Shown here: piece after piece, positions 12,178 through 24,100 of the stretch
How positions within the stretch are numbered: the stretch's first letter is position 1
Layout of the letters: every line of letters begins with the position of its first letter
Source of the DNA: Siphlonurus alternatus
Taxonomy: Eukaryota > Arthropoda > Insecta > Ephemeroptera > Siphlonuridae
Reading direction: 5' to 3'
Length of the DNA: 64,000 nucleotides
NCBI GenBank assembly: GCA_949825025.1
Contig: OX463785.1
Span: forward strand, 15,935,971-15,999,970
The notes under the pieces: model-generated
Told to the model about the DNA's origin: nothing
The model's input: the letters and a program-made list of their open reading frames with translations, nothing else
Database searches by the model: none
Position numbers and translations under genes: made by a program

Positions 12178-15100
12178 TTTTAAGTTTATCAAATCTAAAA
12201 AATTGAATATAATGAATCGAAAGAAATAACATTTCAGATTCTCCATTCTTTAAGTATATAATGATTTTAAAAACATATAAAACAATTCACTCAATTTTTT
12301 AAGAGTCCTGATTTTTTTTTTTATTTTTTTTTTAAAGCTTCTCAAATCTGAAAAATTCAATATTGAAAGGAAGAAATATTCATTCAGATTCTCCATTCTA
12401 CAATCAGAGCTTCAATAAAATTTAATTAATAATTGTTTTATGTAAAATGCTAATATTAATTCAAATTAAATCTACTGCACGTGTTTCACTGACGTGTCTC
12501 AGAACTGACGGAGCTGCTGACGAAGAGTCGTGACGAGGCCGAGCTGCGCCACGTGTGGACCGAATGGAGACGAGCCACGGGGGAGAAGGTCCGTGGACTG
12601 TACAAGGACTACGTGCATCTCAGCAACAAGGCGGCCGTCCTTAACAGTGAGTCACCTTTCACCTCAACGTGACCTCCACGTGTTCTCCACGTGTCAAATT
12701 ATTATATAATCAAAATAATGTAATCGTAAACGCCCTAGTATTTTTTAAGATCAGTGAATTATTCTACTATGTGTCCATGTTATTCAGGGGGTGTTTATTA
12801 ATTCTCCTATATATTAATTGCAATAGAGGTAAAGGAGGGGGGAAGGGGCCAGTCGCACCTCCACGTGGATTAATCGTAACTATATATTCTATTGTATTAT
12901 AAGGCGTTATAATCACAATTTGTTTATCTATATTTTTGTGTAACAACATAATATAGCATGTATTGCTATATAGACAACAAATTTAATATTCAATATAATT
13001 TGTCTTGCATATAGCAAAGTAAAGAGTCACGTATCAAAATTAAAATAATAATTAAATTAATTTAGTTCATATTACACAGATCAGGTGTATTTTTTTTTAA
13101 TTAATAAATGATCTATTTTGTATAAGTTGAAGACAAGAATCACAAAGTTTTGTTCGTAATTATTCAGTCGGTAATTTAACGACGGCACGTTTTGGCAGAA
13201 CATGTTTTCTCACTCATGCGGGAGAAGAGGTTCAGAGTGGCTGACCTTGCGCGAACCTGCTCGTTAATTTACCTTCTGAGAAGGAGCGCACCTGCCTGAT
13301 AAAATATTCGTCTTCATCGCAAGGCTTACGTGTTCTTCAAAAGGAGAGATTATCTTCATTATCTTCTTGTCTCAATGACTTTTTTGTAAGCTCGCGTTTT
13401 TTTTTTTTTTTTACGAAACAACTTTACGCGATGATAGTCGAGTTCTATACTTTAAAATTTTTATTTTATATTAAGTATATCATGTATTAACATTAAGTTA
13501 TTATGTAAATAGGAATGATTGGGAGAGTTTTGTTATTAAAGGTATACAGGCCTCAAATTACAAATTAGACAGACATTAAGTGTTGCTCAAGTTTATAATC
13601 AACATTCGTATTATTTTTACCTGCGCGCGGTGCGTCTGTGCGAAGTCGCGCTGTAAAGAAAGTCCTTGTTGACGTCACAACTCACAGCTAGCACCGATTA
13701 GCATTGAGTTGTGACGTCATCAAGGACTTCGTGACGTCATCAAGGACTAAATTTCTTACTTTGAACTGCGAATTCGCACGGATGCATCACGCGTGGAAAA
13801 AAATTATGCGAATGTTGATTATATACTCTAAACCCACTTGGTGACTGTCTAATTTGTAATTTGAGGCCTGTATGCCTTTAAAAATATATTCTTATTTTAT
13901 GTTAATGTGTAGTTTAAAAAAAAAATGTATATATAATATATATTTATATATATATATATTGTATATATTATACTGGTTGCAAAAACCTCTAAATCCAGTT
14001 TTTCACTTTTTAGGTAATGAGCAAAAAACTGTAGCAAGCTTATTTCTTAACATATCAACTTGAAATTTTTGTTGGGGGTTGATTGGGTCAAAAAAAATAA
14101 GATTCAGAACAAAAATATGCCCATTCAACCAAAAACCAAATTTAGGGAAATTTTCAAAAATGGAAGTAGAGGTTTTTGCAACTAACTTTTTGAAAATCTG
14201 CCCATATCTGTGTCAAAAAATTTTTGAGAATTTTTTAAAAAAAATATTTGGGTTAAGGGAGGTCATTAATGTATAGTCAGATACTTAACTCTTCCATTTT
14301 GGAAAAACTTAAAAATTTTGCCCATGAACCCATAAAAATATGAATTTCGAGTTTTGGGCAAACTAGGTATCTAACCATACTAATGTGACCCCCAGGAAGC
14401 TGAATTCATCAACCAAAAAATTCTCAAAAAATAATTGGTGGTTGTAGAATTTTTTAAAATTTGAAAAAGTGATTTTTAAACGTTCCCGCCGTGGAAGTAG
14501 AGGTTTTTGCAACCAACTTTCTGCTTTATAGCCCATTTAGCATGGGAAGAAGAGGTTTTTGCAACCCAATTTTTTTATACCAAATAAAATGTGTTTTAAA
14601 GAATATGTATCAATAATAAAACCATTTTTGAAAATTTGGTCTTTAGAGGTTTTTGCAACCAGTAGACTCATATACACGGTGAACTTTTGCAAAAACTGTA
14701 TCTCTTTGTCTTTTGGAACTTTAGAAATCAGGGATTACGTTTTTTTAACAATCGAAATTCTATTTATGAAGCCTATAACCTATAACATATTTTAGCATTT
14801 TTTTGCCATAAGAATTGAACAGCTATAAAACTCCCTATCTAAGTCAATTTCAACTTACGAAGAAAAGAAAAATTAATTTTATTAGAAAGTAAATTGGTCC
14901 TGTGTTTAATCTAACCATCCACATAGTCTTCTTTTACCATAAACAGTCTTTTAATTAAGGATTATTGTCACTATGGTAATTCTTTTTTTGATGGTAAAAA
15001 AAAAAAAGATAAAATTTAGATCAGAACATAAAGAACAAAATGATTGTTCACTTTCTGAAGTAAAAGAAATAATTATTCAGTCCAGTTTTGGAAATATTAA

Positions 15101-18100
15101 TTTTTTTTTTTTTAGCTGAAAAAGATGTTGGTTTGACTAATGGCCACCAAATTTCCAATCATATTCTTACGATTTATATCCTGTATTATATTTCAAAAAC
15201 TAGATCGATTATTGCTTTATTTATTTATTGGGGGGGGGGGGGCTGAACATTTGTGTTATAACTATAAGGAAAGTTTACCATAATTGTCAGAGTAATTCAT
15301 CATCTCCTAAGATCAGTGACAATAATCCTTAACACAGAAATTTAGATATAATTAATTACTCTCATACAATTCTTTACGATGACACGGTAGCTCAAAGTTT
15401 CTGTTCTGTGTCCTCCGCAGACTTCACGGACGCGGCAGGCATGTGGCTGCGCAGCTACGAAGCCCCTGACTTCAGGGACCAAGTGCAGACCTTGTGGGAC
15501 CAGCTGAAGCCCCTCTACCAACAACTGCACGCCTACGTGCGCAGGCATCTCAGGGAGAGGTGAGCACACAGAGGAATGAATTAAGCAATTAAGCAATATA
15601 TTATGACACTTTGATTGTAGGAAAAATGGAAATAAAAATTTATTGAATTTGAATTTGAATTTGACAATTTGCATGTTTGTTAGGACTGTCAATCGTGGTG
15701 CTTTAACGTTAGTCAAGCAAAATGCTACACATGTTAAATTTACATGACGTCACAATTAATCTCAATTTTGAATTTGGAAAATTAAAAAATACATTTAAAA
15801 AAATCGATACTGTATTATGTACCATGTATTGCGTATATTTATATTTGTCTATTGATTTTTTTGTACATATATTTTTTCATCATAATTTGAATTTCTCAAG
15901 TCATGACTTCTAATTGACCTCTATATGACCTCTACAGGTACGGTGACACGGTGGTGAAGAAGGACGGTCCGATCCCCGCCCACCTCCTCGGTAACATGTG
16001 GGCTCAGACGTGGGGCAACGTGGCGGACTTTATGATGCCGTACCCAGACAGACAGTCCACTGACGTCACGCCCAACATGGTCAAGCAGGTACGCTGGAGA
16101 ACGTGAAGTTCGGACCAAAACAGATACAGAGTAGTTAGTGGAATGCATTAAAGTCCATATATTCAAATTCAAATATTTATTAATCTCACATAATATTTAA
16201 TATTTTATAATATTTCTAATTTCTGACATGGCATATAAATGCTGTCAGAAATATTATGCATTCATATTACTGGGGGATTTGAAGAGAAGTTTTCCGCGAG
16301 GCTATATATTATATCCTGGTAATAACGTCTCTTTGATTCCCCCCACTATAATATATGATGGCTATATCCTCATTGCTTTTATAAATAACATCCAAGCATT
16401 GTATATTTCTTTTATTTTTTAGTAATTTCTCAATTTTGGTAGTAAAAAATAGTTTAAATAAATAAATTCATGATTAAATTATTGCATTATATTGTTTTCA
16501 ACCCCCCAGTATCTTGCCAACAATTAAAAGTTTTTCCATTCAAATTTTAAATCACTAATTAACCCCCCTCTGTCCATAGGGCTACACCCCGCTCAAGATG
16601 TTCCGGCTGTCAGAACAGTTCTTCACGTCCCTCAACCTGAGCGCCATGCCCGCAGAGTTCTGGGACACATCCATCCTCGAGAAGCCGAGCGACGGACGTG
16701 ACCTCGTGTGTCACGCCTCTGCCTGGGACTTCTACGACGCTAAAGACTTCCGGTCAGTCATATTGTCTTATATTTATGTAGTTTGATGGAGCTGTATATT
16801 AGGATGATATTTTTAAAAATCTACAGGAGACTACAGGGCTCCTATTTTTTGATAGCTGCATGCAGTGAAATACAATTTTTTTATTTGTAAAGAATCCTGT
16901 CGTAATTCCATTATTTTGATTCATTAAATTTAAGATATTGATATATGATTAATTAAATTAATATATCGTACTGTTATATTGTATTTATTAATGAATTTCA
17001 AAAGAAAGAAAAATCTTGCCAATAAAATTATACACAGCACATTGAAAATTAATGTTGATTAAATTCAAATCCAATCAGTGTATTTTCATTGTATATTTTT
17101 TTTTTAAATTGTTGTATACATTTTGTTTTTTAATATTTATTAATAAATACAACAATAAAACATGATATCTTATTTAAATTAATTAAATAATTGCTAATAT
17201 CTAAATGCAATGAATATATATAGACGCTAGTTTTTTTTCCAAATATTAATTTGTATGTTAGTCATAATTTTACAGCTACAAGAATGTAAATGCATCGAGT
17301 CTTGTAAATATAGATTTTCAATTGTTGACGTTTTTTTCGGCGACCTTGCAGTATCAAGCAGTGCACTCGGATCAACCAGGAGGATTTGTACACCGCCCAC
17401 CACGAGATGGGACACATTCAATACTTCCTGCAGTACAAACACCAGCCCGTGGTGTACCGTACTGGAGCGAACCCCGGTAACTGGCACCCTTGAGAAACTC
17501 TGTTTAATGTGGTGCTTTTATTGTGCGAGCCGACTAATGGTTGCAGAAACATAAACGTGTGAAGGGGAATTTGAATGCAGTATTTTACATTTTTACTAAC
17601 AAATTTAACATTTTGTGTTTTTCTACTAACAAATTTAACACTTTTTTTTTTTAGCATTTCACTTCTGGACAAATTAATACTTTTATCATTATATCATTAT
17701 GACTATAATTATTTTGTAAATTAATTAAATATTTAATAATATGGTTGCTCGATTGCATGTATTGTAATTAATAATTATTTTTCTAATAAAATTTAATAGC
17801 TCCATGTTGCCTGTTGCATAAAATATATTTTAAACTTTTTTGTGTAACATTTTTATATATTTTAACTATATATCCCACTAACAATATTATAATTTTACAG
17901 AAATAATTATTATTAACAAGGGAATTTTCTACTGACAATTAGTGAGTGCACTGCTGCTGTTAAGAATAATATATTTTGCTTATTTTTATAAAATGTACAG
18001 TATATTACGTTAAAAAGTCGTAAAAAGATTACGACACATTTTAACGGGATGAACTGTACTGCTTGGCAGAATAAAGCAGTGCACTCGGATCAACCACGAG

Positions 18101-21100
18101 GATTTGGCCACTGTGCACCATGAGATGGGACACATACAATACTATCTGCAGTACAAACATCAGCCCATCGCCTACCGTAGGGGAGCTAACCCGGGTACTG
18201 TCAAATTACTTTGCTTGAATTTTCACTTCTTGCTTCTTATATATCTTTTGTGAAAAAAAAATCCCGCCTTTTAGAGAAATCAGCGCTTATACACTGGGTG
18301 GAAGGGGTGAAGCCAATCACTACAAAATCTAACATTAGGACAACACATAATGGGTCCCTTGTCCCCCTTCCTAAAACACCACGAATAAAATTGACAAAAA
18401 TAGAAAAAAAAAAATGTAATCTAAAACATCAAAATTCGTAAAAATGGAAGTAAAGATTTTGAATCGTTATAAATCCGCATCGGTGAAAATAAGATATTTG
18501 CTATATTTTAGAAATCTTCTTCAGAAGTTAATTGGTACAAAAGTCTGCGGTTATTTCGTGTGCACTGCTACTTGTATAATAAATAACATGACAATATTCA
18601 CAATTAAAAATAAACACTGGACGTGATTTCTTTGCAGCATCAAGCAGTGCACACAAGTGACGCAGAATCAATTCTACACGGCACACCATGAGATGGGACA
18701 TGTCCAATATTATCTTCAGTACAAACATCACCCGCGCATCTACCGTAGGGGAGCGAACCCCGGTATTAAGTTAATTTGAGAAATATATATCATTGTTAAC
18801 CCCGTTGTTGAAGGCTTGGTGCGCCTGGAAATTATGCAACTCTTTAAGCAGTAAATAAATTTAAAGTACCGTCACCTTGGAAAATTTCCCTTTGAGGCCT
18901 TTTTAATCACCTTGATCCGTAAGAATAACACAGGGCATGGTGATTAACAAGGCCGCAAGAGGGAAATTTTCCAAGGCAACGAGTGTACATGGGAATATTA
19001 TAATTATATTTTAAACTAACACTTTACACAAAGGAGTAATTAATTTAAATTTCTCTCTCTGCATGTCAAATTTCTTCATAGTTCCTATAGCTTATAATGC
19101 ATATAAATTATAGGTGGTGGGACAAAGGACAAGGAATATACAATATGAAATATGGTTAATTTTATGCGAAATTTTGATTAAATCTTCATTGAATCACCAA
19201 AGCATCGCTCTATTGTACTATGATCGAAATCAACATAATATTAACAATTAGTATGTATTAAAACAGTATGTCGGTCCCTATAATTTTATATAATATTCAA
19301 AACGTATTCTGGTTACCTTGTGCACTGCTCTGCTGTGGCGTAAGTAAAATTTTACCTGTAATTAATGTTTGATAAAGGGTGTTTAAAATCAGGAATTTAA
19401 ATTTTATATATCTATCTAAATTATTTACACTTCCTGTTTTTGAAAATTTTCATTTTTAGCAATCGTACTTATTTTTTTAATGACTCATGAAGTTCTTTAG
19501 TTCAAAATATTGTACACTTCTCTCCCTTGAAAATTTCCCCTCACCTTATAGTAACGTCAATGTATCCCTCAGACAATACCTAGCTTGATGAGGGTAAATT
19601 TTCAAAGGCGCTTAATATACATATGTTTTCATGACTGAACTATAGAAAATGTCATCTTCACTATTAAAGGCAATCCCCTTGCTATGTGTCTATTCAGCAT
19701 CAAGCAGTGCACAAGGATAACCCAGAAGCAATTTTACACTGCACACCACGAGATGGGACATGTCCAATACTTCCTACAATACAAACATCATCCGGTCATC
19801 TATCGTGACGGAGCGAACCCCGGTAATCGCTCGTTGATTCTACGGTGTTGGGGGCTTTAATCAAGTGGTTTTAAACCCTGCATTTTCCTCTTTATGCTTT
19901 TAATATTGCATGTTTTGGTGAAATTTTGATTAGTATGTTATTTTGTAGCTCTAGTAAGCTGTAATATACATTCATCGTTTCGGAAAATTTCCCTTTGTGA
20001 CCTGGTTATAATTACTATGCCACTATAACACAGAGGGCAAGGCTGCAAGTGGGAAATTTTCCAAGGCAACGAGTGTACATTTAAATTTCATTGAAATCAT
20101 TGAGTTTAGGCAACTTGTTCAGTATTAAATGCACCTGACTGCATAAAAAATAAAAAAAAAATACGAGGCAGTGGAAATCGTGACGTCATCTAACCCCTGA
20201 CACATAGGCCACCCGTTTTGTCTCGGTGCCTAGCAAGTTGCGTAACCTCAAGGCGAGATGATTTCTTCAGATTTTCAATAATTTATTTTTGTATTCTTTT
20301 TAATTTAATTATAAAAAGTCAGAGCCAAAAATTAATTAAACTGCTTTCATAAAATTTATTTGGCATTATAATTATAATAAAACTGTTTATACAAATATTT
20401 TCTTAGCTTACTTGCACACTTTTTTTTAAGAGGAAAAATATTTTATTAAAATTCTAAGCTCGTCTTTGCCACACCCCTTCTGACGTGACGTCACGTTTCA
20501 GGTTTCCACGAGGCGGTCGGTGACGTCATGTCACTCTCGGTCTCCACCCCCAAGCACCTGCGTGCCATCGGTCTTCTTGAGGGTAAGTTGCACCTTAACA
20601 AAGTGGCAGTTAGCTTGTAATTAGCTAGAAAAAAATTAATTTAAGCTTCAATCGATTATATTAATTTTTTTATTTGTTGTAATTTTCCATTAAAATTAAG
20701 AATAATTACTTTAATAATGCTTTAAAATGTTTTACTCTGTTATAAACTGGGCTGTAATGACAAAACAATAAGAAACAACATTGGCACAAAATAGTAATGA
20801 ATTTAGCAGAACTTAAAAATTTGTGAATAAGAGTCCTCCACAACAATTAAGGTTCAATTATGAGGCTTCAAGCTCATTATTTTACTTTCTCCGTCCACCC
20901 CCAGAGAGCAGCAGCAGTGACAAGGACGCCGCGGCGGCCGAGCGCGAGGCGACCCTCAACTACCTGTTCTCCGTGGCCCTCGACAAGGTGGCCTTCCTAC
21001 CGTTCGCCTACATGCTGGACCTCTGGCGCTGGGACGTGTTCGAGGGGAGGACGCAGCCAGAAGAGTTCAACTGTCACTGGTGGAAGCTCAGGTGTGTGAA

Positions 21101-24100
21101 AAAGGATCGAGAAAACGATTACGGACAGTCGCGGAGCTAGAAAAATATTCAAAAAGAGATAGGGTATATCCCTACATCCCTAACGTTACAATATGGGAGA
21201 TTTTTATTTCCATAAATCAGTACCATCCATTTTATAACTAACAGTAAGAATTTAAGTACTACCCGGTATACTTAAGGTAGATAATAGAGATAACGCCGAA
21301 CAGCTGTGTTCGACGTAGGTCCCTTTGATTAACATGTTAACCTTAACAAATTCACAAAAATTATGACATTTTTTTGAGAGGCAGATATTAGTGCCTAAAA
21401 GCCATAGAAAAAATTTCAAAACAATTTAACGAGACGATTTTTTTAAATTAATTTTTTTAAATTTCAGCATAAGGCTTTCCCATGGAGAGACAAATTAAGA
21501 ACTTAATTTTAAAAAATCGGCTCGTTAAACTGTTTCGAAACTTTTTCTGTGGCTTTTAGGCACTAATATCTGCCTCTCAAAAAATTTCAGAATTTTTGTG
21601 AATTTGCTAAGGTTTACATGTTAATCAAATAAGATTACGTCGAACAGCTGTTCGGCGTTATCTCTACCTTAAAAATAAGTTTCAAACATCAAATATTCAC
21701 ATCAACAATTTAGAATTGCTGGCAGTATACTATAGATTGATTTTATTAATTTAATTGTTGTTAATTTTCTGATTGTTTCTCACTTTTCCAATTTTTGTGT
21801 CTGCAGGGAGCAGTACCAGGGTCTGGAGTCTCCAGTGGACCGAACTGAGGAGGACTTTGACCCCGCCGCCAAGTACCACATCGTCGCCAGCGTGCCTTAC
21901 ATCAGGTACTACATGCAGTATAATATGAATATTATATGAATTGTTTTGTGGTATATTCAATTCTTCATGAAAATTGTTAGGTATTTTCTTGCGAGCTTGA
22001 AAAATAATTTAAATACAACGTTGCTTTAATGGTGTTTAAGCGTTTTTATTAAGTCACGCTTATATATTGGCAGAACAGCTAAATTCTGTGATTCAAGATG
22101 TGTCCTTTTTATTTTAAATATTGACAATATTATCAGATTTTAATAATTTATTTTATTAAATTTTAATTAAATTTATTGTTTTTCGTTAGTTTTTTTGCTT
22201 AAATGCATGTAATACCACATCATACTTTCTGTTATGGTGTTGATTGTGTCGCCGGTCGTGTATTATATCCTTTTCACCTCAATTTTATATCAATAAATAA
22301 TTAAGCTGAATATCCAATATGTACTTGGGTGAATGCAAAATAAATATATAAAAATAAATTAAATAAAAAATAAACAACATTATTGTTTCATAATTATTCG
22401 TTTGTTGTTATTAATTCGACGTGACTGCAGGTACTTCGTGAGCTTCGTGATCCAGTTCCAGTTCCACCGCGCGCTCTGTGACAAGGCTGGACAGTTGGAG
22501 AACGGTGCTCCTCTGCACGAGTGTGACATTTACAAGAGCACCGACGCCGGAAACCTGCTGGGGTAAGATATACGACACTTTGGTATAACTTACCCTCAAT
22601 GAAGTGCATTGAAAGTGTTACATTATTTCACTCGAGTGTTAAAAATATGTTACTTGAAAAGTGTTTCTATAGCGTCAAGAGTTACATAGACTATGACTTT
22701 TAATTTTTAATTACATTATTGTCTGTATATATTGTGTATTAATGACTCCTTCCAGGCCTTGTCGCCATCATGACCTGTCCTATTAACCTCAACAGTTGTC
22801 TATTTTGATATATTGATTGTAGGAGAAATGGATTAAATAAAGAATTTTGAATTTGAATTTTGGTGGCTCGTGTGATGTAAATAACGAGGAGGAAATGTTT
22901 TCTTATTATGTAAGAAGTGGGAGTTATTCAATCTCAAGAAAAATTGGCAATAAGTGACGGGATTATGTATTTCAACGTATTTTGTTATATATTGTAATCA
23001 TATTTTATTCTAATAATTATTTTATCGTGATAGTTTAATTTTTTCTAAGAAAATTTTATAAATTTTTCATTAACCCCTGAAATATAGGCAACTTATCTAG
23101 CATGAAAGTAATGCGGCACAGTTTTATTGACCCCTGATTATTTTGTCTTGCAGACAAATGCTGCAGATGGGCGCCTCCAAGCCGTGGCCCGAGGCAATGC
23201 AATTGGTGACCGGACAGCCCCGCATGGACGCGAGCGCCCTCAGAGAATACTTCGCCCCCCTCGAGAAGTGGCTCCAGGAGGAGAACGAGAAGACAGGGGA
23301 GTTCATCGGATGGCAGCCGACCGACAAGAGTGAGTTTCCACGGGGAACCTTAGTCATTGTATTCTTAATGGGAGCATGCAGGTAGTAAATTTACAAGTTT
23401 TGGAATATTTGTATAAAAATTACAAGTTGACTCCTTGTTAAGAGGACTCGTATTTTTAATGCAATAGAGTATCGACCTGATGTTTTTTTATTGCAGAAAT
23501 GGATAGAGGGTGCAAATTTATGCCACCCTGATTTTTTTCAGATTTGTTACAGCCCAGGAACTATTTTTAAAAAATTATTGAAAGTCCTTTTTGTGACGTC
23601 ACGAGGCGGCAAGTCCTATCTTTTTCTTAAGGAGCGGTGCCTCGTGACGTCACAAAAAGAACTTTCAATAATTTTTTAAAAATAATTCCCGGGCTCTAAC
23701 AAATCTGAAAAAAAATCAGGGTAGCATAACTTTGCACGCTCTATCCATTTCTGCAATAAAAAAATAGAGTTTGATACTCCATTGACTGCAATTATAATAA
23801 TAATAAATAATATACAAGAATCATTTTCTTATTGTAGACAAATCAAGATGCTCATCAAGATCAAAAGATGAACTATAATGAGGGAATTTTAATCAAGGGA
23901 GCAGCAACATTCACCTAATTAACGGTGAGTGTTCCTGCTCCAGTAATAAAATAATTACGTTCTATATAAAAAATATTACTTAATAATGTGACTATTAAAA
24001 TAAAACTCAATCGATTTCAAGGAAATTTTATTACATATATTTGAAAAGAGGATCTCGAGTTGTGTATTTTCAATTTTTTATCATTTTTAAAACCTTCTCC

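Noticed and set aside
15342..15716. 124-codon minus-strand frame
   Set aside because: Shadow of ACE exon 5 on the opposite strand.
17352..19822. Three of the cassettes as decayed pseudoexons
   Set aside because: All four keep length, frame, splice dinucleotides, zinc motif and the conserved IKQC cysteine; decay would have broken some of these.
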